A stretch of DNA of 60,436 nucleotides, taken from contig CAISOB010000005.1 of NCBI GenBank assembly GCA_903886975.1, forward strand, positions 1-60,436, given 5' to 3'. The position numbers were made by a program, and so were the translations under genes. Shown here in pieces: positions 18,756-28,514 of the stretch (positions are counted from its first letter, which is position 1; the number at the start of each line of letters is the position of its first letter). The DNA is from an uncultured beta proteobacterium (GTDB taxonomy: Bacteria > Pseudomonadota > Gammaproteobacteria > Burkholderiales > Rhodocyclaceae). A model generated the notes under the pieces. The model was given only the letters and a program-made list of their open reading frames with translations, was not told where the DNA came from and searched no databases.

Positions 18756-19511
18756 ATGCCGGGCACATCGATCAACTGGTACCGCTTCGCCAGCCCGCAG
18801 GCCTTTTACCCGCTCGCCGGGCGGATGATCCCGTGGTTCTGGGCGCTGGCCGCGGTGTTCGGTGTGGCCGGGCTGTACCTCGGCTTTCTCGTCGCGCCGA
18901 CCGACGCGCAGCAGGGCGAGGGTTACCGCATCATCTTCCTGCACGTGCCGGCTTCCTGGATGTCGATGTTCATCTACCTGGTGATGGCTTTCTGGGCCGG
19001 ACTCGGGCTCGCTTTTAACTTCCGCCTGTCGGCGATGATGGCCACCGCGCTGGCACCGACCGGTGCGCTCTTCGCATTTCTTTCGCTGTGGACCGGCGCG
19101 CTATGGGGCAAACCGATGTGGGGCACCTGGTGGGTGTGGGACGCGCGCCTGACCTCGGAACTGATTCTGCTTTTCCTGTACGTGGGATTCATCGCGCTGC
19201 AGTCGGCGATCGACGATCCGCGGCGCGCCGACAAGGCCGGCGCGATTCTCGCGCTGGTCGGCGTGGTCAACATCCCGATCATCTATTTCTCGGTCAAGTG
19301 GTGGAATACCCTGCATCAGGGCTCTTCGGTCAGCCTGACCAAGTCGCCGTCGATGGCCACGACGATGCTCTGGGGCATGCTGCTGTGCGCGCTGGCCTGC
19401 TGGATGTACGCGATCGCGGTGGCGCTGATGCGCGTGCGCATGATCGTGCTCGAACGCGAGCGGCAAACCGAATGGGTGCGTGAGGTTTTGCGCGGCGGAG
19501 AGTCGGCATGA
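18756..19511 (+). CDS. ccmC: Heme handling protein CcmC
   Basis: 251 residues with six membrane segments. The tryptophan-rich WWD signature reads WGTWWVWDARLTSE (about residues 126-139). Flanking conserved His residues lie in FLHVPASWM and WWNTLHQG. CcmC loads heme onto CcmE in the periplasm. The stop overlaps the ccmD start. Confidence 0.97.
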   Translation: MPGTSINWYRFASPQAFYPLAGRMIPWFWALAAVFGVAGLYLGFLVAPTDAQQGEGYRIIFLHVPASWMSMFIYLVMAFWAGLGLAFNFRLSAMMATALAPTGALFAFLSLWTGALWGKPMWGTWWVWDARLTSELILLFLYVGFIALQSAIDDPRRADKAGAILALVGVVNIPIIYFSVKWWNTLHQGSSVSLTKSPSMATTMLWGMLLCALACWMYAIAVALMRVRMIVLERERQTEWVREVLRGGESA

Positions 19512-19744
19512 TGGGCATTTATTGGAACAGCTTTGCCGAATTCCTGGCGATGGGCCACCATGGCATTTATGTCTGGGGCGCGGTCGGCGTCATGGCGCTG
19601 GCAATGATTCTGGAACCGCTGCTGCTGGTTCGCGGTCAGAAGGCTTTAGTTGCCCGCCTGCAAAGTCAATTCCGCGCCGAGAGCCGTGACAACAGCGGCG
19701 ATCGCCGCGCGGATCGTCCATTCCATTCCGAAGGTCAGCATTGA
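19508..19744 (+). CDS. ccmD: Heme exporter accessory protein CcmD
   Basis: 78 residues, small with one membrane helix (about 17-40) and a polar C-terminal tail. It begins with [24 protein letters not shown], the usual CcmD pattern of a 'MGxxxxYVW' stretch before the helix. It overlaps ccmC by 4 bases and ccmE by 4 bases. A start at the second ATG (19511) is possible. The tail is longer than in many CcmD proteins. Confidence 0.9.
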   Translation: MMGIYWNSFAEFLAMGHHGIYVWGAVGVMALAMILEPLLLVRGQKALVARLQSQFRAESRDNSGDRRADRPFHSEGQH

Positions 19745-20220
19745 AAGCACGTCATAAGCGGATCGCCTTGATCGGCGGCGGCCTCGCAGTTCTCGGCCTC
19801 GTCGCCGCGCTGGTGCTCAACGCCTTCCAGAGCAATCTGGTGTTCTTCTTCTCGCCGACGCAAGTCGCCGCAGGCGAAGCGCCGATCGGCAAGTCGTTTC
19901 GTATCGGCGGCATGGTCAAGGACGGTTCGATCAAGCGTGAACCCGATGGCGTGACCTTGCGCTTCGTGGTGACCGACACCGAAAAGGACATGGTCGTCGC
20001 CTACAAGGGCATCCTGCCCGACCTCTTCCGCGAAGGCAAAGGCGCCGTCGCGCAGGGCAAACTCGGCGGCGACGGTATTTTCGTGGCCAGCGAGGTGCTC
20101 GCCAAACACGACGAGAACTATATGCCGCCCGAAGCCGCTAAAGCCGTCGGCGATGCGCACGCACGCGCCGCGGCCAACAAGGCGATCGTCGAAGCGACGG
20201 CGAAGACGATCAGGCAATGA
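19741..20220 (+). CDS. ccmE: Periplasmic heme chaperone CcmE
   Basis: 159 residues from a TTG overlapping the ccmD stop. N-terminal membrane anchor (about 8-28) and an OB-fold domain with [12 protein letters not shown]. The heme-binding His lies in [12 protein letters not shown] (about residue 121), the signature LxxHDxxYxPP. It binds heme covalently and passes it to CcmF for attachment to apocytochromes. Confidence 0.97.
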   Translation: MKARHKRIALIGGGLAVLGLVAALVLNAFQSNLVFFFSPTQVAAGEAPIGKSFRIGGMVKDGSIKREPDGVTLRFVVTDTEKDMVVAYKGILPDLFREGKGAVAQGKLGGDGIFVASEVLAKHDENYMPPEAAKAVGDAHARAAANKAIVEATAKTIRQ

Positions 20221-20252
20221 GCGGACGTTAAACCAATGAGGCCTAAATTTTC

Positions 20253-22238
20253 ATGATCCCTGAACTCGGACACTTCGCCCTCATCGTCGCGCTCTGCGTG
20301 GCGCTCGTTCAGGGCGTCCTGTCGCTCGCCGGCGCGCACTTGCGACGGCCCAGCTGGATCGCCGTCGCGCGACCGGCAGCCAAGGCCCAGGCGGTGCTGA
20401 TCGTCACCGCATTCGTCTGCCTGTCGACAGCTTTTGTCCAGAACGATTTCTCGGTGCTCTATGTGACGCAGCATTCGAACAGCCTGCTGCCGCTGCAGTA
20501 TCGCCTCGCCGCGGTGTGGGGCGGACATGAAGGCTCGCTGCTTTTGTGGGTCCTAATGCTGGCTCTGTGGACGCTGGCGGTGGCGGTATTTTCGAAACAG
20601 CTGCCCGAAGCCATGGTCGCCCGCGTGCTCGGCGTGCTGGGATTGGTCGCCGCCGGTTTCCTGCTGTTCATCCTGCTCACCTCCAATCCTTTCGAGCGCC
20701 TGCTGCCGGGCGCCGAGGACGGCAGCGACCTCAATCCGCTCTTGCAGGACCCGGGCCTGATCATTCACCCGCCGATGCTCTACATGGGTTACGTTGGATT
20801 TTCGGTGGCTTACGCTTTCGCCGTTTCGGCGCTGCTCTCCGGTCAGCTCGACGCCGCCTGGGCGCGCTGGTCGCGGCCGTGGACCACGGCAGCATGGTGC
20901 TTCCTGACGCTCGGCATCGCCCTCGGTTCCGGCTGGGCATACTACACGCTAGGCTGGGGCGGCTGGTGGTTCTGGGATCCGGTCGAGAACGCGTCTTTCA
21001 TGCCCTGGCTGGTTGGCACGGCGCTCTTGCATTCGCTGGCGGTCACCGAAAAGCGCGGCAGCTTCAAGAACTGGACGGTGCTGCTCGCCATCGCCGCGTT
21101 CTCGCTCTCCTTGCTCGGCACCTTTCTCGTCCGCTCGGGCGTGCTGACTTCGGTGCACGCCTTCGCTACCGACCCGAAGCGTGGCATCTTCATCCTGCTC
21201 TTCCTCGTCGTCGTGATCGGCACCTCGCTCGCCCTCTTTGCCTGGCGCGCGCCGAAAGTCGGCCTCGGCGGGCGGTTTGGACTGCTCTCGCGCGAATCGC
21301 TGCTGCTCACCAACAATGTGCTGCTGGTCGTCGCCTGCGCTTCGGTGCTGCTCGGCACGCTTTATCCGATGGTCATCGACGCGCTGGGCGCCGGCAAGCT
21401 CTCGGTCGGCCCGCCTTACTTCAATTCGGTCTTCGCGCCGCTGATGATCCCGGCTCTGTTCCTGATGGGCGTCGCGCCGTTCGCGCGCTGGAAACAGGCG
21501 AGCGTCGCCGAACTCGCGCGCACGCTGCGCTGGGCTTTTCTCGCCGCGGCGACGGTCGGCGTCATCGCGCCCTTCTTTTTCGGAACCTGGAAGCCGCTCG
21601 TCGCGCTGAGCCTGCTGCTGGTCGCATGGATCGTGCTGGCCACGCTGCTCAATTTCGTCGGCCGCGTGCAAGCGACGCGCGCCGGCGGGTCCTTCGTCGG
21701 TGCAGCGATCAAACAGCCGCGCAGCTTTTTCGCGATGCATGTGGCGCACCTCGGGATCGCCGTTTTCGTCGTCGGCGTGACCATGGTCAATGGCTACCAG
21801 GCCGAAAAAGACGTGAAGATGGAAGTCGGCGACAGCGTGACGGTCGGCGGCTACACCCTGCGCTTTAACGGCGTGCATACGCAGCAGGGGCCGAACTACA
21901 TGGCCGTGGTCGGCGACCTAGACCTGCTCAAGGACGACCGATTGCTGCGGGCGATGAATCCCGAGAAACGCAACTATGTCTCGTCCGGCTCGCCGATGAC
22001 GGAGGCATCGATCGACACCGGCCTGTTCCGCGACGTCTACGTGTCGCTCGGCGAGCCGATCGACAAGGCGAGGCCCGAGGACGCCTGGGCCGTGCGCGTC
22101 TATTACAAGCCCTTCGTCGACTGGATCTGGGGCGGCTGCGTGCTGATGGCCTTCGGCGGCCTGCTGGCGATCACCGACCGGCGCTATCGAAGACATGCCG
22201 CGCCGGTCGAAGTGGCGGCCCTGGCGCAGAAAGCGTGA
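20253..22238 (+). CDS. ccmF: Cytochrome c heme lyase CcmF
   Basis: 661 residues with about 14-15 membrane segments. The WWD motif reads GWGGWWFWDPVENASFMPW (about residues 233-251). CcmF conserved stretches include AALWGGHEGSLLLW-like (VWGGHEGSLLLW) and DPGLIIHPPMLY. With CcmH and CcmI it forms the synthetase that ligates heme to CxxCH motifs. It follows ccmE after a 32-base gap. Confidence 0.97.
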   Translation: MIPELGHFALIVALCVALVQGVLSLAGAHLRRPSWIAVARPAAKAQAVLIVTAFVCLSTAFVQNDFSVLYVTQHSNSLLPLQYRLAAVWGGHEGSLLLWVLMLALWTLAVAVFSKQLPEAMVARVLGVLGLVAAGFLLFILLTSNPFERLLPGAEDGSDLNPLLQDPGLIIHPPMLYMGYVGFSVAYAFAVSALLSGQLDAAWARWSRPWTTAAWCFLTLGIALGSGWAYYTLGWGGWWFWDPVENASFMPWLVGTALLHSLAVTEKRGSFKNWTVLLAIAAFSLSLLGTFLVRSGVLTSVHAFATDPKRGIFILLFLVVVIGTSLALFAWRAPKVGLGGRFGLLSRESLLLTNNVLLVVACASVLLGTLYPMVIDALGAGKLSVGPPYFNSVFAPLMIPALFLMGVAPFARWKQASVAELARTLRWAFLAAATVGVIAPFFFGTWKPLVALSLLLVAWIVLATLLNFVGRVQATRAGGSFVGAAIKQPRSFFAMHVAHLGIAVFVVGVTMVNGYQAEKDVKMEVGDSVTVGGYTLRFNGVHTQQGPNYMAVVGDLDLLKDDRLLRAMNPEKRNYVSSGSPMTEASIDTGLFRDVYVSLGEPIDKARPEDAWAVRVYYKPFVDWIWGGCVLMAFGGLLAITDRRYRRHAAPVEVAALAQKA

Positions 22239-22245
22239 GGCGCGC

Positions 22246-22830
22246 ATGAACCGCTTTCTCTGGCCGCTGATCGGTTTTGTCGTTCTCGTTGTCCTGCTCG
22301 CCATCGGGCTCAGGCTCGATCCGCACGACGTGCCGTCGCCGCTGGTCGGCAAGCAGGCGCCGATGTTCTCGCTGGAAAAAGTGGGTGCTCCCGCGCAGAA
22401 CTTCTCGCCGCAGGAGATGCGCGGCAAGGTGTGGCTTCTCAACGTCTGGTCGACCTGGTGCGTGTCCTGCCGGCAGGAGCATCCGGTACTCGTCGAGATG
22501 GCGAAGAACAAGGCGTTGACCCTGGTCGGGCTTAACTACAAAGAAGTGCGCGGCGACGGCGCGTTCGACATGGACAAGATCGCGCCTGACGCGGAGCGCG
22601 AGCTCGCACTCAAGCGCGCCCAGGCTTGGCTAAAGACGCACGGCGATCCCTACACGCTGTCGGCGCTCGACCTCGACGGACGCGTCGGCATCGACTACGG
22701 CGTCTATGGCGTTCCCGAAACCTATGTTATCGACAAGGCCGGTCTGATCCGCTTCAAGCAGACCGGCCCGATCACGCCCGACGTCTTCTCCGGCAAGATC
22801 CTGCCGCTCGTTGCGGAGCTTTCGAAATGA
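22246..22830 (+). CDS. ccmG: Thiol:disulfide interchange protein CcmG/DsbE
   Basis: 194 residues from ATG 22246 (MNRFLWPLIGFVV). Membrane anchor (about 4-22) and a thioredoxin fold with active site WSTWCVSCRQEH (CVSC) and cis-Pro region YGVPETYVIDK. It keeps apocytochrome CxxCH cysteines reduced in the periplasm. ATGA overlap with ccmH. Confidence 0.96.
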   Translation: MNRFLWPLIGFVVLVVLLAIGLRLDPHDVPSPLVGKQAPMFSLEKVGAPAQNFSPQEMRGKVWLLNVWSTWCVSCRQEHPVLVEMAKNKALTLVGLNYKEVRGDGAFDMDKIAPDAERELALKRAQAWLKTHGDPYTLSALDLDGRVGIDYGVYGVPETYVIDKAGLIRFKQTGPITPDVFSGKILPLVAELSK

Positions 22831-23303
22831 CGCGCCGTATCCTGGCCTCTCTGATCCTGGTCCTGGCGCTTCTCGCTGGCGCTGCGTTGGCCAAGGAAGC
22901 CGCGCCGCTGGCGCCGGACGAAGCGACGGAACAGCGTCTGATCGCCATTTCGTCCGAGCTGCGCTGCCTCGTTTGCCAGAACGAATCGCTGGCCGGATCG
23001 AACGCCGAACTCGCCTACGATCTGCGGCGCGAGATTCGCGAGATGATCAAGGACGGCAAGAGCGACGCCGAAATCAGGGACTTCCTGGTCAGGCGCTATG
23101 GCGACTTCGTTCTTTACCGGCCACCGCTTAAAGGCGTCACGCTGGCGCTGTGGTTTGGTCCCGCGCTGCTCCTGCTCGGCGGCCTGGCAGGTTTGATCCT
23201 CTACCTGCGCCGTCGCGACAAGGTGGTCAAGGACGTGCCGCTGAGCGTCGGCGAACAGCGCGAGGCCGACCGTCTGCTCAAGATCCAGGGGCCGCAACAA
23301 TGA
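22827..23303 (+). CDS. ccmH: Cytochrome c maturation thioredoxin-like protein CcmH
   Basis: 158 residues from ATG 22827, overlapping the ccmG stop. A signal peptide (to about ALAKEA) is followed by the CcmH motif LRCLVCQNES (redox pair CLVC), the conserved VRRYGDFVLYRPP and a C-terminal membrane helix (LWFGPALLLLGGLAGLILYL). It is the short CcmH form; the TPR part is the separate ccmI gene that follows. Confidence 0.97.
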   Translation: MTRRILASLILVLALLAGAALAKEAAPLAPDEATEQRLIAISSELRCLVCQNESLAGSNAELAYDLRREIREMIKDGKSDAEIRDFLVRRYGDFVLYRPPLKGVTLALWFGPALLLLGGLAGLILYLRRRDKVVKDVPLSVGEQREADRLLKIQGPQQ

Positions 23304-24589
23304 CCCCGCAGACGACTTTCATACTCGCCGCGGCGCTGCTGCTGCTCGTCGTGTTGGCGATACTCGTGCTGCCGCTATGGCGCGCGCCGAAGCCAAAGAG
23401 CGCCGTCGACCGGCAGCAGGCCAACCTCGAAATCTTCCGCACCCAGCTTGACGAACTCGATCGCGACCGCAGCCAGGGACTGCTCGGCGAAGGCGATTTC
23501 GAACAGGCCAGGAACGAACTGCAGCGCCGCCTGCTCGCCGAAGTGCAGCCGCAGCCGGAAACTCCCCCGCCGCGTGAAATCCGCAGCGGGCGCAAGACGG
23601 CGCTGGCGCTGCTCGTCGCCATCCCGCTCGCGGCCGCCTCGGGCTACGCCGTGCTCGGCCAGCCGCAAGGGTTGGACGCGCTACAAACGAAAGCGCGGGT
23701 CACGCCGCAAGAGATCGAAGTGATGCTCGCCCGACTGGTCGACAAGCTCAACAAGAATCCCGGCGACACCCAGGGCTGGGCGATGCTCGCGCGCTCGTAC
23801 AAGGCGCTCGGCCGTTATGCCGAGTCGGCCGAAGCCTACAGCCACACCGGCGTGCTGCTCGACAGCGATGCCGTGCTGCTCGCCGACTATGCCGAAGTGC
23901 TCGGCCAGGTGCATGGCGGCAGTCTTGCCGGCAAACCGTCCGAGTTGATCGCGCGGGCGCTGATGATCGATCCGAACGAACCGCAGGCCCTGTTCCTGGC
24001 GGGTGCCGCAGCAACCGACCGGCAAGACTTTCCCGACGTGATCGATTACTGGGGACGCCTGTTGCTGCAGCTCGAACCGGGCTCCGAAGATGCCCGCTCG
24101 CTCGAAGCGGCGGTGAGCAAGGCGCGCGAAATCGTCGCCCAAATGGACACCGTCGCCAAGGGCAGGAAAGCCGGCGGCAAGGCGCCGACGAAAGTCGCCG
24201 CCGCCGAGCCGCCAATCAAGGCCGCGAGCGCTGCCGCGGTCAGTACCGAACGCATCGACGGCGAGGTCGTGCTGAGCGGCAAGATCGCCGCGCAGGCCAG
24301 CCCCGACGACGTGCTCTTCGTCTTCGCCCGCGCCGAAGAAGGCTCGCGCATGCCGCTGGCCGTGATCCGCACCAGCGTCGCCGCGCTGCCGCTCGCATTT
24401 CATCTCGACGATGCGATGGCCCTGCCCGGCGGCCAGAAGATTTCCGCGTTCAAGGCGGTCAACCTCGAAGCGCGGGTGGCCAAAGCCGGCAGGGCGCAAA
24501 GCTCGAGCGGCGATCTTTTCGGCATGGTCAAGGGCGTCAAGCCGGGCAGCAAAGGACTCAAGATCGTGATCGATCAGGTCCAGCCCTGA
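23300..24589 (+). CDS. ccmI: Cytochrome c biogenesis TPR protein CcmI
   Basis: 429 residues from ATG 23300, overlapping ccmH by 4 bases. Two N-terminal membrane segments (about 5-25 and 95-112) bracket a cytoplasmic coiled-coil loop with QQANLEIFRTQLDELDRD, the classic CcmI opening. TPR repeats (about 150-290) bind the C-terminus of apocytochromes, followed by a C-terminal periplasmic domain. It completes a full ccmABCDEFGHI set. Confidence 0.95.
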   Translation: MTPQTTFILAAALLLLVVLAILVLPLWRAPKPKSAVDRQQANLEIFRTQLDELDRDRSQGLLGEGDFEQARNELQRRLLAEVQPQPETPPPREIRSGRKTALALLVAIPLAAASGYAVLGQPQGLDALQTKARVTPQEIEVMLARLVDKLNKNPGDTQGWAMLARSYKALGRYAESAEAYSHTGVLLDSDAVLLADYAEVLGQVHGGSLAGKPSELIARALMIDPNEPQALFLAGAAATDRQDFPDVIDYWGRLLLQLEPGSEDARSLEAAVSKAREIVAQMDTVAKGRKAGGKAPTKVAAAEPPIKAASAAAVSTERIDGEVVLSGKIAAQASPDDVLFVFARAEEGSRMPLAVIRTSVAALPLAFHLDDAMALPGGQKISAFKAVNLEARVAKAGRAQSSSGDLFGMVKGVKPGSKGLKIVIDQVQP

Positions 24590-24698
24590 GAAGATCCGGA
24601 CCTGCATGACGATTGACCGCGGCCGGCAAGCTCGACGATACTCTGAGTCCCGACCTATAAACCTCGCCGATCCGGCTAAATACAAGAAGTCCTATCGA

Positions 24699-25598
24699 AT
24701 GACCCACCGCCGCGCGGTCGCCCTGATGATCCTTGCCACGCTGATGTGGAGCATTGCCGGCGTCGTCACGCGCCATCTCGAGGCCGCGCGCGGTTTCGAG
24801 ATGACCTTCTGGCGCAGCGTGTTCACCGCATTGAGCCTGGTTCTGGCCCTGTCGGTCATGCGCGGCGCTGCGCTGTGGCATGGCCTGGCGCGCGCCGGCT
24901 GGCCGCTGTGGGTTTCGGGCGCGTGCTGGGCGGTGATGTACATCGCCTTCATGATCGCGCTGTCGCTGACCACGGTCGCCAACGTGCTCGTCACCCTGGC
25001 CCTCGGGCCGCTGATCACCGCTCTCTTCGCGCGCCTGTTCTTAGGCCACGTGCTGGCGCCGCGGACCTGGCTGGCAATCGCCGTGGCGAGCAGCGGAATT
25101 GCCTGGATGTTCGGCCGTGATGCGGTTGCCGGCGCATCGCCGGCCGGGACGCTGGTGGCCTTCATGGTGCCGCTCGCGGCGGCCATCAACTGGACGGTGC
25201 TGCAGTTTGTCGCCAACCGGAAGATCATGTTTGCCGCGCGCGTGGACATGTTGCCGGCGGTGCTGATCGGCGCCGTGCTTTCGGCACTGGCGATGCTGCC
25301 GCTCGCTTATCCGCCGCAGGTCTCGGCGCACGATCTCGGGCTGCTCGCCTTGCTCGGCATCGTGCAACTGGCGATCCCTTGCCTGCTCGTGGTGCGCCTC
25401 TCACGCGAATTGCCGGCAGCCGAAATCTCGCTGCTCGGTTTGCTCGAAGTCATTTTTGGGGTGACCTGGGCCTGGCTCGGCGCCGGCGAAGAGCCATCGA
25501 GCGCGACCTTGGTCGGCGGCGCGCTCGTCGTTGCGGCGCTGGTCGGCAACGAATTGCTCGCGCTCACGCAGGAGCGCGATGCGCGGGCGCCGGCCTGA
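24699..25598 (+). CDS. EamA/DMT-family transporter
   Basis: 299 residues from ATG 24699 (MTHRRAVALMILATLMWSIAGVV), which gives the usual 10-helix, two-EamA-repeat protein of about 300 residues. An earlier in-frame ATG at 24606 adds a polar 31-residue leader unlike the family. It is an inner-membrane exporter of small metabolites; the substrate cannot be read from sequence. It sits 110 bases after ccmI and 18 bases before sdaA, so co-transcription with sdaA is likely. Confidence 0.88.
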   Translation: MTHRRAVALMILATLMWSIAGVVTRHLEAARGFEMTFWRSVFTALSLVLALSVMRGAALWHGLARAGWPLWVSGACWAVMYIAFMIALSLTTVANVLVTLALGPLITALFARLFLGHVLAPRTWLAIAVASSGIAWMFGRDAVAGASPAGTLVAFMVPLAAAINWTVLQFVANRKIMFAARVDMLPAVLIGAVLSALAMLPLAYPPQVSAHDLGLLALLGIVQLAIPCLLVVRLSRELPAAEISLLGLLEVIFGVTWAWLGAGEEPSSATLVGGALVVAALVGNELLALTQERDARAPA

Positions 25599-25616
25599 CC
25601 GCGTAAGACACAAGAC

Positions 25617-26864
25617 ATGAAATCGCTGACCGAGCTCTACCGCATCGGCCTTGGCCCCTCGAGCAGCCATACCATGGGGCCGCGTTTTGCGGCGCAGGCA
25701 TTCCAGGCGGCACTACCGCCGACGGCGGCCATCGCCGGTATCCGCGTCACGCTCTTTGGCAGCCTAGCCGCGACGGGACGCGGCCACCTGACCGGGCGCG
25801 CAGTCAGCGAACCGTTTGCGCCGCTTCCGGTCGAGCTCGTCTGGGCGCCCGAACGGCTGCTGCCGCGCCATCCCAATGGAATGAAATTCGAAGCGCTCGA
25901 CGCTACCGGGCAGGTGGCCGCCGCGCGCATCATGTATTCGGTCGGCGGCGGCGCCCTGCTTAATGAAACCGGCGTGCCGGATGGCGGCCCCGACGTATTC
26001 CCTTACACCTGCATGCGCGAAATCCTCGAAGAGACCGAGCGCGACGGCTTGCTGCTCTGGGAACTCGCCGGCAAGCACGAAGGCGCGGCGATCTGGCCGT
26101 ATCTCGACGGCATCTGGTCGGCGATGCGGCGCGCCATCGCGCGCGGACTCGAAGCCGAAGGCAAGCTGCCCGGCGCGCTCAACGTTGCGCGCAAGGCCAG
26201 CGCTTACCACGCTCGTGCGCGAAGCATGGCCGGCTACTTCGGCCAGACCGCGCTGCTCTTTGCCTATGCGCTCGCCGTGTCGGAAGAAAACGCCGCCGGC
26301 GGTGAGGTCGTCACCGCGCCGACCTGCGGCGCTTGCGGCGTCCTGCCGGCGGTTCTCTTCTTCCTGCAGCAGCAGTCGCAACTCTCCGACGAGAAGATAT
26401 GCCGCGCGCTGGCGACGGCCGGAATAATCGGCAACCTGATCAAGCGCAACGCGTCGATCTCGGGCGCCGAAGTTGGCTGCCAGGGCGAAGTCGGTACCGC
26501 CTGCGCGATGGCCGCCGGCGCCGCCGCCCAGCTCCTCGGCGGCTCGGTGCGCCAGATCGAATATGCCGCGGAGATGGGGCTCGAACATCACCTCGGGCTG
26601 ACCTGCGATCCGATTGGCGGCTATGTGCAGATTCCCTGCATCGAACGCAACGCCGTCGCCGCCGTGCGTGCCGTCGACTGCGCGGCCTATGCGCTGCTCT
26701 CCGACGGCCAGCACATCGTGTCCTTTGACGAAGTCGTGCGCACCATGTGGGAAACCGGCCGCGACATGAATTCGAGTTACCGCGAAACGGCGCAGGGCGG
26801 GCTTGCCAAGATCCACCTGCAGCGCCTCAAAGGCGCCAACAGCTTTCCGCGAATGGGCAGCTGA
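25617..26864 (+). CDS. sdaA: L-serine ammonia-lyase, iron-sulfur type
   Basis: 415 residues, slightly shorter than the common 455-460. The N-terminal beta domain contains [12 protein letters not shown]. The alpha domain carries [38 protein letters not shown] and [23 protein letters not shown]; these cysteines include the likely 4Fe-4S ligands. It deaminates L-serine to pyruvate and ammonia in the cytoplasm. The upstream DMT exporter may be functionally linked, for example to amino acid export, but that is only positional inference. Confidence 0.95.
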   Translation: MKSLTELYRIGLGPSSSHTMGPRFAAQAFQAALPPTAAIAGIRVTLFGSLAATGRGHLTGRAVSEPFAPLPVELVWAPERLLPRHPNGMKFEALDATGQVAAARIMYSVGGGALLNETGVPDGGPDVFPYTCMREILEETERDGLLLWELAGKHEGAAIWPYLDGIWSAMRRAIARGLEAEGKLPGALNVARKASAYHARARSMAGYFGQTALLFAYALAVSEENAAGGEVVTAPTCGACGVLPAVLFFLQQQSQLSDEKICRALATAGIIGNLIKRNASISGAEVGCQGEVGTACAMAAGAAAQLLGGSVRQIEYAAEMGLEHHLGLTCDPIGGYVQIPCIERNAVAAVRAVDCAAYALLSDGQHIVSFDEVVRTMWETGRDMNSSYRETAQGGLAKIHLQRLKGANSFPRMGS

Positions 26865-27098
26865 TTCTCGAACCGCGCGAGACGGATGAGAACAAGCGAA
26901 AGAGCGCAGCCAGCCGCTTGGACTGGGGTATGACCGCTGCCCCTATCCTGGCCAAAACGACGTCATCACTATGCGAACTGCGTTTTTCCTGTAAAGTACG
27001 AAGAGATAATCTTGCCCAGTGCATGAGGGCCCGCTGGAACTGGAGCGACTAGGGGACACGCCGGCCCGCAAGAAAATTGGCCCAGGGTCATCGCTTCA

Positions 27099-28514
27099 AT
27101 GGCAACCGAGCTTATGAATCGTCCTTCTTCCGTGCTGATGGTTGGGTGCGGCACCATCGGGCAGGGATTAATCTTCCTGCTGCTGAAGCATTTCGAGCTT
27201 CAGCCCGATCAGGTTTCGGCAATTGCCGCGGATGAAGCCGGGCGGCCGATTGCCGAAAGCTATGGTGTTCAGTACGCCAACATCCCGCTCACCGCGGCCA
27301 ACTACAAGGCAGTTCTGGCGGGGCGGTTAAAGTGTGGCGATTGGCTGATCAACCTTTCCGTTGAGGTTTCATCGCTTTCCCTTATCGAGTGGTGCCGTGA
27401 CAACGGCGTACTCTATTTGGACACCTGCATCGAGCCGTGGTCAGGGGGGTATAGGTCCCGCGACAATGTCGAAGCCACGACCAACTACGTCTTGCGGGAT
27501 AAGGCGCTGGGATTGCATGTGGACGGCGCCCCGACGGCCGTCGTTGCCCACGGCGCAAATCCCGGACTGGTGTCGCACTTCGTCAAAGCCGCACTGAACG
27601 AGTTGGCTGCTATTAACGGCATTCCCGCATGGGAGTCCTGGGGACACCTGGCCAATCGTCTTGATATCAAATCGCTTCAGGTTTCCGAACGGGACACGCA
27701 GGATGGGCCGGTAGCGATTGCGCGCCGTGAGTTTGCTAACACATGGTCCGTTGATGGCTTCATTGCCGAGTGTTCTCAGTGCCAGGAGATGGGTTGGGGC
27801 TCGCACGAACGGCTACTCCCACCCGCCGGCCGCAGCCACGCGTGCGGTGACCAGTCGGGAATCTACCTTGAACGCCAGGGACGCGAACTCTGGGTGAAGT
27901 CGTGGGTGCCTTCCACCGGCGAGCAAGCCGCCCTGCTGATTGCGCATCACGAAGCTCTCTCCATCGCCAAGCTCCTCACTATCCCCGGCAGATCGTCCCA
28001 GACCCCGATTTACAGGCCAACGGTGTATTACGCCTACCATCCCTCGCGTTTAACGCAGGCTTCGCTCAAACAATGGCAATTGTGCAACTATTGCCCACCC
28101 GAGAAGAAGACCATCCTGCGCGACCAGCTTGAGAGCGGCAGTGACGAGTTGGGCGTGCTGTCCGTATTCCCTGGTGGCGCCTACTGGTATGGCTCGACGC
28201 TTGGCTTGGCCGACGCCCGCGAGTTGGCGCCCCACAACAACGCGACTTCATTGCAAGTGGTCGCGGGTATCCTGGGCGGGTTGGAATGGATGCGGCAAAA
28301 CCCGGCGCGAGGCGTCGTTGAAGCCGAATCCATGGATGCTGAGGTCGTACTGGAGGTCGCCTTCCCCTTGTTGGGCAAAGTCGCCGGCGTCATGTCCGAC
28401 TGGCAGCCCGGCAATCAAGGAAGGCTCGAGTTCCCCGCATTTCAATGGAATCATTGCCCGAAGCCGGCTTCTGAGGAATCACCGCAAAGGAGAGTGCAAC
28501 TTGAAACGATCTAA
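27099..28514 (+). CDS. hss: Homospermidine synthase
   Basis: 471 residues, the normal length of bacterial homospermidine synthase. N-terminal Rossmann motif VLMVGCGTIGQG (about residues 13-24); family-typical LINLSVEVSSL, LYLDTCIEPWSGGY and AVVAHGANPGLVSHFVK. The enzyme uses NAD to join putrescine units (or putrescine and an aminobutyl donor) into sym-homospermidine. A second start at ATG 27114 (MNRPSSVLM) is possible. A DUF1190 lipoprotein gene overlaps its 3' end by 14 bases, so it heads an operon with a YjfC-type ligase and DUF350. GC content of this block appears lower than that of its neighbours. Confidence 0.93.
   Translation: MATELMNRPSSVLMVGCGTIGQGLIFLLLKHFELQPDQVSAIAADEAGRPIAESYGVQYANIPLTAANYKAVLAGRLKCGDWLINLSVEVSSLSLIEWCRDNGVLYLDTCIEPWSGGYRSRDNVEATTNYVLRDKALGLHVDGAPTAVVAHGANPGLVSHFVKAALNELAAINGIPAWESWGHLANRLDIKSLQVSERDTQDGPVAIARREFANTWSVDGFIAECSQCQEMGWGSHERLLPPAGRSHACGDQSGIYLERQGRELWVKSWVPSTGEQAALLIAHHEALSIAKLLTIPGRSSQTPIYRPTVYYAYHPSRLTQASLKQWQLCNYCPPEKKTILRDQLESGSDELGVLSVFPGGAYWYGSTLGLADARELAPHNNATSLQVVAGILGGLEWMRQNPARGVVEAESMDAEVVLEVAFPLLGKVAGVMSDWQPGNQGRLEFPAFQWNHCPKPASEESPQRRVQLETI

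Noticed and set aside
26865..27098. A promoter or riboswitch upstream of homospermidine synthase
   Set aside because: A GATAAT at 27005-27010 could be a -10, but no acceptable -35 is present and no aptamer fold is recognisable.
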